DNA from: Hyparrhenia diplandra
Taxonomy: Eukaryota; Streptophyta; Magnoliopsida; Poales; Poaceae
Direction: 5' to 3'
Length of the DNA stretch: 64,000 bases
Assembly (NCBI GenBank): GCA_015847255.1
Contig: JADLZK010004668.1
Span: 124,001-188,000 of the forward strand
The translations under genes and the position numbers were made by a program. How positions within the stretch are numbered: position 1 is the stretch's first letter; the number at the start of each line of letters is the position of its first letter. Of the stretch, positions 11,901 through 24,135 are shown piece after piece. The notes beneath the pieces are model-generated. The model worked only from the letters and a program-made list of their open reading frames with translations, made no database searches and was not told the DNA's origin.

Positions 11901-14900
11901 CCATGCACCAATGTCTATCAATCTATGTAGTGTAGTTTTTATAGCACCAATGGTTGCAACTGAATAAATGACAAAAAGAAAAGGGAGCGAAACCCAGTTG
12001 AAGAAATTTCAGTATCCGAAACTCATGAATTTTAAGGGTTTCCATGATACCTTGCTCATTAAATCATAACGGATTAATCTGACAGAAGCAGCTCTGGAAA
12101 TATATGTCCAGAAGGACTTAAGTATTTTTCTTATGCAGAAAGTAGAAAAACAGTGGACACAAATGTGGCCTAAGGTAGAGGAAGAGGTTGAGAACTTTAG
12201 ATTGTTGAGGTCATGAGACATGAGTCCAAGCTCACACTAATTTTACTTCCCTATTTATAGTTAATGTGTGCACTTTATCTGGTTTGTGTTTCTTTTTAAA
12301 ATAAAAAATAGGTCCACAAAAATATTATGCAAGGACTTTTCACCTTTGTGTACACCTAATCAATCTTCACTTCTTGACAATACATGCTATGAAAGAGGTA
12401 GTTTTTAGGAAATATTTGCATTTATGAACACTTAGAATTTTAGTCAATACTGATGAACATGAATGTCCTTACAAAGAGTAAACATTGCAGGCATTGTCCA
12501 TGTTATGCTGTTGGATTGAAAAATCTAACTCAGATGCATTCAAGCGCCATTTGGCCAGAGTTGCTGATTTCCTATGGATTGGTGAAGATGGCATGAAAGT
12601 GCGGGTAAATTAAACATTACTTTAGGATCACTCTTTCTGCAAGGCACAGTCAAGCCGCAACACCTTGTGTGCTGATATTTATGTATCATTGCTTTACAAA
12701 GGTCTGTGCTGGTCAACTATGGGATGTTGCTTTTGCAGTCAAGCAATATTAGCATGTAATATTGCAGAAGAATACATAAGTACCCTCAAGAAAGCGCATG
12801 ATTTCATAAAAGCCTCCCAGGTATTACTGTCTAGGATTGAAGTTATATTAACTCTACTTCTTTAAACTTACCGCTTAACTCTACTAACTTAAATTTTAAG
12901 ATCATGGACAATCCTTCTGGTGACTTCAGCAGAAAGTACCGTCACATATCTAAAGGAGGGTGGGGCTTCCAGGTTGCAGATCAGGGGTGGCAGGTTTCAG
13001 ATTGCACAGCAGAAGCTCTTAAGGTTCAACACCTTCCACCATACCATTACCAGACTCAAAACAACACATCAAACTACAAGATCATTAAAAATAACATATC
13101 ATGTTTTCTCTGGTTTCAGGTTTTGTTAATGCTGTCCAAATTTTCATCAGACATTGGAAGTGATCAGATGGAAACATACCGCCTATATGATGCGGTGAAT
13201 GTATTATTATCCTTACAGGCATGGAACTACTTTACTTTGCATTACATATCTAGGACTACCATTAAATATTGTTTCATGGACATTTTGGCAGCGAATGAAG
13301 AAATAATAATCTATATGCTGCTAGTAGCATTAATCCTAAGTAACAATTAGAAACTAATATACTATGCAAATGCAGTGATGCACATTTTCCTCTTTAGAAA
13401 ATGATTATGGTACATTCAAAGATGATAAGTTTGAACAGATTAACAGAATACTGTACAGGAATTAAAAAACGTCAAAGCTTAATTTCCAGACATACCAAAT
13501 GAGAAATGAAAAGCCATCAGTTTTAGCATATGTATAGAAGATGAATTAACTAACTGCATTTTGGTTGAAAAAAAGAAAGTATACATGAAAGCAAAAGAGT
13601 AGCTATGTACTAACCCTGAATTGGATGCAGAACCCAAACGGTGGCTATGGAACTTGGGAGCTAGCTCGCACATATCCATGGATGGAGGTATGCTTCCAGT
13701 TCTGCTTTACTATTTATCTAAATCCATGCATTATGATTGCATTATAATAGCATATCTACATGGTTTGGGATAATAGGTTCAGGGCTTTATGCTTTAGCTA
13801 ATTTCAGAATGAAAACAAGCCATTCATGCAACAATGATCGCAAGATATTTGGAAGCAATTATGTCTGCTCAGAGTTTCTTACTCTGGGCATATAGTGAAT
13901 TATAGCTACTTTGATGTTTCTTCACTTATTGTAAAACGTGCTTAGGAACAATAGGGTATCATACTGAGGGCAAGCATGTAAATTTATTTTTTCACCTTTA
14001 AAAAAATAACTTGCAGATTCAAGTTAAGCTATATAAATAGGAGCCAATATGCATTAAATCGGGTAAGAAAAGAAAGGCCGGTAATATGGAGTTAAATGGC
14101 CACCACTTCTAGTCTGAACCAATATAGTGATGAAATCCCCAGAAAATTCTGTTATATAAAAGAGATCATTATTGAGCCAAATTACCTGTCATAGTTATAT
14201 CAAAAGAAAAGTAGGTATTGTCTTTAGGGAACTATTATTATGGAGCACAATATCTACATGTGGACATATAGAGCATTAAAAATTGGGGCTCTGGATCTTT
14301 TTCATGGCAGATATTCAACATGACAGAGATATATGCAGACATCATGGTGGAGCATCAGTAAGACTTTTTACAACATTCTAGGCAATATCTCTCTTATGGT
14401 AAAACAAATAACATGCATACATACTGCAGGTACGTCGAGTGTACCTCATCAGTCATGCAAGCATTAGCATTGTTTCAGGAGAAGTACCCTTGGCATCGGA
14501 AAGATGAAATAGATCAATGCATTATGGGAGCTACTGAATTCATTGAGAAGTTACAGAATGATGATGGCTCATGGTCAGTACTTTTTATACATGACCATAG
14601 AAAGGTTTAAATTTGGCACATTTAGTCCTTATCGGGTTGCTTGAAGTTTTGACACTATTAAACCTAAATCTACAGAATAATTCGCAGGATAGCTCAGCAG
14701 AACTGATGTGCATAGCCCCAAAGAATACAGTCAATATCTTCAATGAGACAATAACTATGTTATCAACTTACCATGATACGCAGACTTCAAAATATCCAGA
14801 AGAGAACAAAGAAAGACAGCCAAAATACTTTCCTACTGCAGCAAAAGACATATAGCATAGATTGATAACCAGAACACCAAAAGGTGCAACATTTAATACA

Positions 14901-16679
14901 GCAAATAACACTAGTCAAGTTCATAGTTAAACAGAACCAGTAGCATGCAGTGCAGTAGGTATTAAAACATAGCCGAAATTCATAGAACATTGAAAGATAA
15001 TAAATGATCAATAAATTGTTCTACAGGTTTGGATCTTGGGGTATTTGTTTCACATACGGCACATGGTTTGCTATTGAGGGTCTATCAGCTGTTGGACAGA
15101 GTTATGGTAACAGCACTTGTATCCGGAAGGCCTGTAAGTTTCTCTTAACAAAACAGCTAAAGAATGGTGGATGGGGTGAGAGTCATCTTTCATCAAGAAC
15201 CAAGGTAACCATTTCTGGTATGCTTTTGCAACGTAGATGGACTGCATCTTTCATCAAGAACCAAGCGAAAAGAATGTTTTAGAGTAAGCAACACATCCAG
15301 ACAATGAAAATATGCTTTGATCATGTTTCTGTTTAACTTCTAGCAAATTATAGACAAAATGTGCAGTAATCTGTATGAATTCATAAACAGATAGTAATTC
15401 ATTAGGAACATGAAGCGTTGAGAGGAAACAAGTAACCTGGTTCAGCCTTATCTAGAGAAAATAAAACGAAGAAATAGAGTATGTCTGTGTGAGCCCAAGC
15501 AAGTCAATCAAGAGAGGAAACTACTCTTTATGTTGAAAAAACGTTGCAATTCCATGGAAACAACAGCATGAGTTGTAACATGTGGTTCCAATAATTTCAT
15601 ATGTACCTCAAATCTCAATAATGGAAAATGCAAACTGAACATCTGCTGGTTGGAAACATTATGCACCTTTTGCTTTCACAAGGTTTACAGCGCACCTGTA
15701 TTTATGCTGAAGATTTTTGTCTCAGAATTTGTCTTGCCTTGCTGCATTTTCAATCCATGAGACTGAGCAGATGTTCAAATGATAAACAGGCATACACAAA
15801 TCTGGATAGGGAGAAGTCACACATAGTGAACACGGCATGGGCAATGTTGGCGCTCATGAAAGCTGGACAGGTGATTACTTTATTTAACACTACAGAATAT
15901 TAACGAGCAATTGGAGCAGAGCATATTAATCAGAATAAATCAACCAACCTGCTTAAAGGTTTAGATCTATTTCTTTTGAAGCATTGGAGTAATTTCAAAC
16001 TTTTCTTCTAAGTTCAGGTGGAAAGAGATCCCACTCCACTGCACAAAGCTGCACGACTTATCATGAGTATGCAGCTCGGAAATGGTGACTTCCCACAGGA
16101 GGTGACTGCTAAGTGTGCTCTGTATTATACAATTCTCCTTTTAAACTTGAAATTCCCTGTTATAATGACATTAAGCACAATGAAGCAATGAAGATGTTCC
16201 ATTAACAGATGTGGGTGACCTTTTCTTGATAACAACAAAAAATTTTGATCTTCAAAATACTCTCCAGAATGTAGATAGAAGAATACCCTCTCTGAATGGT
16301 TTTGGACTGGAAACTGGAAACCCCGAGTTATTACTTCCTCACGATTATTGGAAAGTATTCATCAAAATATTCTTATTAATTTAACGATAGTCAGCTCTCC
16401 TACTGATTGGAAACAAGATGACTTGTAACTGTTATGCTATTTTCCCTTTTTACCATTCTAGGACTTTCCCTGTTTCTAGTAAGTAGTAAGCATGTAAATC
16501 GCCTTCATCATATTGCTGCTACTAACAGTTTCGTTATTGTTCTGTAGGAAATGATTGGAAGTTTCTTGAAAAATGGTCCCTTGTGCTACATGGCTTATCG
16601 CAACATATTTCCTATATGGGCGCTTGGAGAGTATCAGAAATTAGTCCTCCACTGTGACCTCCAAAGGCCAACCTTCTAG
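8933..16679 (+). CDS. Oxidosqualene cyclase (triterpene/sterol synthase)
   Basis: These membrane-associated ER enzymes cyclise 2,3-oxidosqualene to sterol precursors or triterpene scaffolds. The 18 exons are 8933-9127, 9388-9573, 9712-9801, 9905-10102, 10440-10523, 11020-11185, 11495-11683, 12491-12604, 12702-12820, 12901-13023, 13120-13218, 13631-13687, 14311-14357, 14430-14573, 15027-15204, 15790-15870, 16018-16101 and 16548-16679. The first starts MWRLKIAKGG; the last ends in TAG. Together they give about 762 residues, a normal length. Exon 10 has the catalytic VSDCTAE motif (Asp protonates the epoxide). QW-type repeats include DGGWGLHAEG, GGWGFQVADQGWQ, NGGYGTWE, NGGWGES and GNGDFPQE. Intron 11 appears to use a GC donor. 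Three single-base deletions break the frame: the C-run at 10478-10482, the A-run at 11145-11148, and near 12740. The product is unknown; the divergent GRLWSHFRM segment argues against plain cycloartenol synthase. Confidence 0.9.
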
Positions 16680-17320
16680 CCAAAAAAAAAGCAAATACAG
16701 TTCCATCTGCTGGCAGTGCTACTTTGCATAATTTGGAAGCAGTGGTGCCATCTTGATTTGTCGAAAAGAATTGGAAGGTGTCATATGCCATTGAGTAAAA
16801 CAATAGTGCAAATAGTAGTGTAATCATGGTGGTGTGTATATCTTAAAGTTAGAACAAAATCTACACCCATAATTTGTTGCATTATTTTTGGCAATTGTAA
16901 GAGATCCATGCTCTTTAGATCTTATGTGCAAGAGGAATGTAAAGGAGAGAATTATCTATATGGCCCCTCTAAAACTAGAAAAGTATCTCTATGGTCCTTT
17001 TTTATTTTAAGTTACCATTATGGCGCGAAAAACTTTGGTGTTAGTATATGGGCTACTGTTAGTTTTGGGTCTCAACTCTGTTAGGGTTGGACTGTAGGAG
17101 TGGGTGAAGGACCAAAATACCCCTGCCTCCTTGAGTCTAACCGAGCGGCTCCTCAAGCCCGAGCGTCGTACTAGCGAAAAAAAAATAGAAGACCGACGGC
17201 CAGCGCCGCCGCCGGCGTCAGGCCGCCGCCACCGCCGGTGAAGGGGCAGATTCGCCTCCTCCTCCCCGTCGAGCTCCTCCCCGCGCCGCCCTCGGACGGG
17301 CCGCCCGCGGCCTGGGAGCC

Positions 17321-17700
17321 GGACGGCCGATGAGCTGTGTACTGGTCGACGACGTCAAGCGGTTCGGGTCCAGCGAAGAAGTAGAAGTCGAAGACGCCGC
17401 CGATGACCTTGTAGGTGAGGTACGAGCCTCCGTACTCGATGTCCATGCCATTGCTGTTGAGCAGGAGCACGCCGTGCGCGGCGCCGGCGGGGCGCAGGTC
17501 GAGGTTGACGTCCACGGTGGATGCGGGGATGTCGGCGTTCCAGAGCGTGAAGGTGTCGTTGCGCTGAAGCCGGAACGTGCGCTTGGTGTGCTCGCCCAGC
17601 CCGTACAGCGACGCCCCCACCGGCAGCGCCGTGGTCAGCTCAGGTAACTGTCCTTGAACACCAGCCCGGCCGAGGTGTCGAAGAGTACGTGGGCACCGTG
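17321..17700 (-). pseudogene. Captured GH31 alpha-glucosidase/alpha-xylosidase fragment
   Basis: On the minus strand the conserved N-terminal domain of plant GH31 enzymes can be read: LFDTSAGLVFKDSYL, then LTTALPVGASLYGLGEHTKR, TLWNADIPAS, HGVLLLNSNGMDIEYGG, LTYKVIGGVFDFYFFAGP and DVVDQYT. It is broken. One base is missing after SYL, the usual residues between 'NL' and 'DLRP' are deleted in frame, and the frame shifts again after DQYT. There is no catalytic domain, start or stop of its own. It is a fragment carried by the surrounding Pack-MULE. Confidence 0.8.
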
Positions 17701-17886
17701 GGCGCGCACCTGGCGTCGGGGTCCTGGACGCTGAGCCGCGAGCAGGAGACCTGGGACCTCTACTCGGCCTTCTGCTTCCACGGGTTCTACGAATACCACG
17801 ACGGCGGCGAGCCTGTCGTGCGCACCTACGTCTGCGAGAACGGCCACGTCGCCGGCGCCTGGACCGAACGCCCGCTCTACTCCTGA
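17701..17886 (+). pseudogene. Captured gene fragment, unrecognised
   Basis: A GC-rich open frame in opposite orientation to the GH31 piece reads SWTLSREQETWDLYSAF, then FYEYHDGGEPVVRTYVCENG and ends ERPLYS before TGA at 17884. Codon composition looks coding-like, and it begins where GH31 similarity stops. I do not recognise the family. It is probably the 3' end of a second captured gene. Confidence 0.45.
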
Positions 17887-18879
17887 TCGATCTTGACATG
17901 GTATTGCTTGCTTCAAAGACATTGCCAGATGCTCCTAGCATTTGAGTCCTGCTGTTTCTAGACAAAATAATAATTATCTGCATAGCAATGGGAATAATTT
18001 CGTATGTTCTGGAGATATATATATATATATATATACGGCGGCTTATTATTACACAGGGTGTAGAATGGATTCTACACCCACGGACCCAACGTCCAACCAA
18101 CTGGTTCAACCCAACCCAATCAGATTGGATCCCTCCCCCCTCGACCCAATAACCCGTGACGGATACCTCCGCCCGCCCCCGAGGCTTCTTTTCGGCGCGA
18201 GCCGTGAGCGGCGCTGAGCGGCAGCGGCGAAGCCTTGGCGGGCTCAGCGCCGTGGAACTGTGGGGCGCTGAGCGATGCAGCGGCGCTGCGGCAGAGGCGC
18301 GGCGCGACCCGTACACGCATGGCGCTTAAGCGGCGGTGGCGGCGACGGCGCGAGTGGCGGCAGCCGATGTCGCAACCTTGCGGGCGCCTGGCGTCTTCGA
18401 AAAACGCAGCGCGAAAGCGGTAATCGTCGCAGCGCCAGCGCTTCGGGGACGCAAGCAGGGAGGCCGTGAAGCCTACAGTTGAACCGGCCTTGGCGGTGTG
18501 GAAGCGGCGGCGGAGCGCAGCGGAACTACGACCCAAAGCATGGGAATCGGCGGCGCCCTTGGTGAGATTTGCATCTCAAAAAACACCATACGCCCTATTA
18601 CTGATTCTCAAACACATGATTCAATGTCTGAATTCCATCTCAATCCCACATAGTCTGTATGATTTCCTCACTCGATCTCAGTAATTTCTGTTCCCCAACT
18701 CTAGGGTTCCCCAGTTTTTTGGAGCTTGGAACTGAGATTACTAAGTGTCAGGGGTTACTACTTAGTGTCTTGGATAATTGATTACTGAGATACTATTGGT
18801 GTGCATGGGATGGCTTTATGAGTTCATAAAACTAGATTACTGAGTGTCAGGGGGTTACTGCTTAACTCTAGAACTACTG

Positions 18880-19940
18880 AAGGTATGCATCTCAAACAAA
18901 ATTGATCCATATTGTCTTTTGGAGACCAAAAAGGTGTCGACCTTGGGATTCTTGAATTACTGAACTGTTATACTTCTATTGAACTAATATAATTTTGAGC
19001 TTGAGATACTAGTAGTGAGAATGAGATTACTGAAATACTTTTGTTGATATAATAAAACTGTAGATTATGAATGTAGGAGATTGACTAGCTGCAGCAACCT
19101 TACTGATTTGCTAGTGAAAAAAGCTGTAATAATTTGTATTCTCGTGTCCTTATCAGTAATTGCTATTAGCAGGATGGATGGTAACAACTTGTCAGCGACA
19201 TCGAGCAGTGGTCTTCGTAATCTGGTGGAGCATGCACGTATGCATAGAGCGCAACAAGGATATGCTGATGGGGGTACTACTGAACCTTCACAGCCTGGTA
19301 AAAAATTACTGAAAAACTTTTTGATGTGCATCACTGATATGTGCATATGTTGGAAGCCCAAAAAAAATATATGCTGGTTAAAAATGTTGTTGCTAGATTA
19401 CTGAAGGTGAAAGAATAATTACTGTCACCTTGGGTTGAGTACTGATATTATGTTGGTATGCATCTCAAACAAAAATAATTCATATTTGTCTTTTGGACAA
19501 CAAAAAGGTGTGGAGCTAGGCATTCTTGAATTAATGAACTAGTAGTGCTTTGTAGAACTAATATACTTTTGTTGAACTTTGGTAATTGCTATTAGCAGGA
19601 TGGATGGTAACAACTTGTCGTGGGGGGCGGCGGTGGTCTTCTTAATCTGGTGGAGCATGCACGTATGCATAGAGCGCAACAAGGATATGTTGATGGGTTT
19701 CTGAACCTTCACAGCCTAGTAATGTGTCCCTGCTTGTGTTGATGGGATTCTTGAATGCATTTTTTATGGCGATGGTTGGTGTGTGATTGTGAAAAAAAGT
19801 CACACATCTCTAAAAATTACTGAAAACTTTATGTAGGGCATTACTGATGCGTGCATATGTTGGTAGACAAAAAAAAATATATCCCGATAAAAAGTTGTTG
19901 CTAGAATACTGAAGGTGTAAGAACAATTACTGTCACCTTG
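18880..19940 (+). repeat. Two-copy tandem duplication inside the nested element
   Basis: Unit 1 (about 18886-19450) and unit 2 (about 19459-19940) share in order 'gtatgcatctcaaacaaaa', 'tgtcttttgga..acaaaaaggtgt', 'tattagcaggatggatggta', 'tggtggagcatgcacgtatg', 'aaaaattactgaaaa' and 'attactgtcacctt'. Neither unit has a long open frame. Confidence 0.75.
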
Positions 19941-20684
19941 TATGGACTATTGATATTATGATGGAAAAATTTGATACTGATAGATGAATATGTTGATCGA
20001 AAAATTTACTGATCCTTGTGTGTCATTTACTATACATGTCTTTGTTAGGAGCTGCAAGTGCGCTCGAAGGTGGTCACGAAGGTGGCCGGCGGCACATGGC
20101 GAACAGGAAGACGGGGACGGCGTGGCGAAGCGGGGCAACCGGCCTTGTGTGAGGCGGAGGCAGCGGCATGCGTCTTGGAGCGGCAAGCGGCGAGGGCATC
20201 GGCGCCGTCTCCTACCACAAGGCGGCGAGCACGGCAAGCATGCGCAAAGCGGTGGAGCCACGTTAGCAACAGGGGTGCCCGGGCACCACCCAAAATTCAA
20301 AAAATCACTTATAAGAACAGATTTTCACCATTATTTTAGAATAAATTTTCATATCTATAAGAGCAAGGCACCATGAACCCTAAACTTCGGCATTAATTTA
20401 TGTGGTTCTGACAATATAAACTAGGATTCTTGACATAGAGAGATGTACAAAACAGGTGAGCACTTACACACATTCTTGAACACATGAGTTACGAGTACAT
20501 ATAGGGGCCATGCTTTTTTAAATGACACCTAACCCCAAAACCATAAATTTAACAATTGCGATAACTACTGAAAATAAACAAACAATAAACTCGGCAAACG
20601 CGACGAACACTAAACTTCGGCAACCGCGATAAACCCTAAATTTATATAAGAAAGATGCATGTGTGCACAAATGAACAATTAATA

Positions 20685-21610
20685 GGGACCCTAATCACGG
20701 CAAAATGTGTGAACCCTAATCTCGGCAAAATGTGTGAACCTAATCTCGCAAAATGTGTCGACCCTAATCTACGCAAAATGTACGAACTCTAATCTCGGCA
20801 AAATGTGTGAACCTAATCTCAACAAAATGTGTGAAACCTAATCTCGGCAAAATGTGTGAACCCTAATCTCGGCAAAATGTGTGAACCATAATCTCAGCAA
20901 AATGTGTGAACCCTAATCTCTGCAAAATATGTGAACCCGAATCACAGCAAAATGTGTCAACCCTAATCTTAGCAAAATGTGTGAACCCTAATCACAGCAA
21001 AATGTGTGAACCCTAATCTCAGCAAAATGTGTGAACCCTAATCACAGCAAAATGTGTGAACCCTAATCTCAGCAAAATGTGTGAACCCTAATCTCTGCAA
21101 AATGTGTGAACCCTAATCACAGCAAAATATGTCAACCCTAATCTTAGCAAAATGTGTGAACCCTAATCTCAGCAAAATGTGTGAACCCTAATCTCTGCAA
21201 AATATGTGAACCCTAATCACAGCAAAATATGTCAACCCTAATCTTAGCAAAATGTGTGAACCCTAATCACAGCAAAATGTGTCAACCCTAATCTCAGCAA
21301 AATGTGTGAACCCTAATCTCAGCAAAATGTGTGAACCCTAATCTCAGCAAAATGTGTGAACCCTAATCTCTACAAAATGTGTGAACTCTAATCTCGGCAA
21401 AAATGTGTGAAACCTAATCACGGCAAAATGTGTCAACCCTAATCTCAAAGCAAAATGTGTGAACCCTAATCTCGGCAAAATGTGTGAACCCTAATCTACG
21501 CAAAATGTGTGAACCCTAATCTACGCAAAATGTGTGAACCCTAATCACGACAAAATGTGCCAACCCTAATCTCTACAAAATGTGTGAACCCTAATCTCGG
21601 CATTAACCCT
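20685..21610 (+). repeat. 25-bp minisatellite, about 36 units
   Basis: The consensus unit is close to ctaatctc(a/g)gcaaaatgtgtgaacc, with occasional 24- or 26-bp units. Variation is mainly at 'ctc/cac' and 'agc/ggc/tgc'. More degenerate relatives (aaactcggcaa...ccatgaaccct) flank it at about 20575-20640 and 21690-21875. The array is bracketed by direct repeats 'attaatttatgtggtt' (20391 and 21621). Confidence 0.9.
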
Positions 21611-23160
21611 AATCTCAGCATTAATTTATGTGGTTACTAACAACATAAATTAGGATTACTAATAGCAAATTATTTAATTACTAACAGCAAACCCTAAACT
21701 CGACATACGCCATGAACACTAAACTCCGCAACTATAACTAAGCAAATACCATGAACCCTAAACTCGACAAATGCCACGAACCCTAAACTCGGCAATACTA
21801 AACTCAGCAATCGCCATGAACCCTAAACTCGGTAAACTCCATGAACACTAAATCGGCAAACAGCATGAACCTAACAAGATGCATTACTGAATCTGAATTA
21901 TGGAATGTCCGAATTATTGAATTATCGATAATGACTCAGAAAGGATACAAATTACTGAATCCTATTCAGTAATGTCTCGTCGGAGTGCCTGAACAGTGCA
22001 GGATGGTATTTGTATCATCAATCATCTCACTACCAACTCTCATTAGATAGATGGGCATGTAAGTTCTAAAAATATTTTGATCATATGAATTAATGAGCGA
22101 TAATTGGTTGGTTCAAATGGAAAAAAAAATAATGAAGAGGAAATTTATGCTCGCAGGAACGAAGCCCCCTTTTGTGTTGGTTTGCTTTGATTTAGATGCA
22201 AATTGGATTCTTCTATGATGTACAACTAGTGATGTAGTCTGAATATCTTGCACAAAAAAAAAAAAGAAATGTCAACGGTACGTAATTACTGAAAAACTAG
22301 TATTAGATGGACCTAATTGGTTGTCTGAAACTGTAAGTAAAGGAGGGTCATTTCTATTGACTGGGATTACTGAAATAGGAACCGAAAACGATTGAATTGG
22401 GATGCACACGTGAAAAATTACTGATAGGATGCTCAATTACTAAATCCAAATGATGAAAATATCAGTTACTGAACACTACTACTTGGGACAGCAACAGGAT
22501 ACAAATTATACAAACATGCTCAAGTTAATGCATTACTGAATTACCAAAAATCTCAAGTTGTCAAAAGTAACCATGGCATATTATTGCATTACTGAACATA
22601 CAGGGGTCACCGAGAGGGTATAATTTAAATTTAAATGCAAAGGAGTAAACAAAGCAGTGCTTGAAGAGGAAGAGGTCATTAGCATGAGCTTATACATACA
22701 TGTTTGCTTCAACTACTACACTAATTAACAAAAAATGTGTCTCTAGTCGGTTACAAAAATACTGAAACTGAGCACCAACATGTGCTGCAACCTATAGGTT
22801 TCTAACATATTTGATCGCGCTAGCTTGGGCGATGAAAAAAACTTGAGATTCTTTGGAGGAAATTGCCATGGGGACACACAGAGCAGAGAGAGCTGGCGTT
22901 GTAGAGTTTCATGTTGCTTGGAATTCCTCGCCATTAATGAGCAAAGATTACTAACACATGCATTGATGGGTGTGGATGCACAGATTCTGAGCATATATTG
23001 AATGTTGCACATTTTCTTGAATAATAAAGTTTTACTAGAAATAAGCAAAACATATTTACCTTTGTAAAGAGAGCCATTGGTTCAGTAATTATTTTGGAAT
23101 TACAAAACATGGATCAATAAAACAAAATTGTTTACTAAACTCAATGGGTCGAATAATAAA

Positions 23161-24135
23161 TCAAAACATGGCAAGAACCCTATCTCCGATTTTTGGATTT
23201 ACCTTTCTTTTCTTAGAAACAACTGCCTCCATACCATGCTCTACACATAACTTCCTAAGCTCAAGAAGGCACTCTGATTTGTCCTTTGTGGAAACTGGCT
23301 CTAGTGCTTTGGATCTATTTGTGAGGCCTAGCACAAGCTTGACAACAAGCAGGGTAACTGGAAGCTCCTTCTCATCAACCACAATACGAAGAGGGTCAAA
23401 CTCTATGTGGTCCATCAAAAACATGGCAAGGACCCTATCTTCGATTTTTTCAACAGAGAATCCTAGGAAATCCTTAAAGCCCAACCATATCAGCTCTTTT
23501 TTCATAGGATCTTTCATCGCCTTGCATATGGAAGAAAGAGAACCAGGAGTTACACGGCATACGTTGGATATTTTCTTTTCTTCTTTGATAAAAGGAAATT
23601 CAAATAAGGCATGAAATCATTTACTGAAATCAATTTAAAGCAGTAAGCTAGAATACTAAAAATGATTACCAAAGCATATAACATGTGCATCCTATTCGAG
23701 CCATTACTTCATACAATACAGAGAATATATTACTTAGCATACATTACTGAACACAAAGCAAAAATTACTGAACATTCAGGCATCATGAACTTGGGTTAAC
23801 TGAACATTTATTAGCAAGCACAAATAAATTAATGATTACTGAAAGCTAAGACAGATGGGCCACTGAAAGATAAGGAAAAAAAAAAAAAGAAGTGAACCTC
23901 CTGAGGATGATTAGGCTCCTCACTCTCCTTCTCACTCTCTGACATCAATGTTGGCATAGGAAAGGCTTGCTTGGCAAGCTTCACACCTGCAACTTTAGTC
24001 CTCAAGTTCTTCTTTGGAGTCCTGAAATCATCATCTGGATTTGCTTCTTTAGAGACTGCCACACTAGCAGAAGCCTTACGGACCGCATGACGCGTTCTTG
24101 ATGATGGCAGCCTTCAACAACATCTACCATGTCGT
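23161..24135 (-). pseudogene. Transposon-borne plant-mobile-domain-like gene fragment
   Basis: Two minus-strand exons are plausible. One (about 24135-23895) encodes an acidic, lysine-rich stretch with EDEDDMVDVVEG and PTLMSESEKESEEPNHPQE, ending at a GAG|GTTCAC donor. The other (about 23600-23161) encodes KELIWLGFKDFLGFSVEKI, MDHIEFDPLRIVVDEKELPV and VVKLVLGLTNRSKALEP. The order 'GF..L..F..., D...LRI..D..ELPVT...V.LVLGL' resembles the N-terminal domain that grass MULEs carry upstream of Ulp1-type protease domains. No protease catalytic region was found, and the frame ends after a short internal repeat (DRVLAMF occurs twice). Family assignment is by pattern only. Confidence 0.4.

Noticed and set aside
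17171..18316. A 381-codon minus-strand frame
   Set aside because: Only the part at 17321-17640 matches a known domain (GH31). The rest is low-complexity Arg/Pro/Ser from GC-rich transposon DNA crossing the nested-element junction.
20685..21610. Possible CRISPR-like array or telomere-derived repeat
   Set aside because: Units are contiguous without unique spacers, and the genome is a plant's. Each unit contains 'ccctaa', but the 25-bp unit is not a telomere repeat array.
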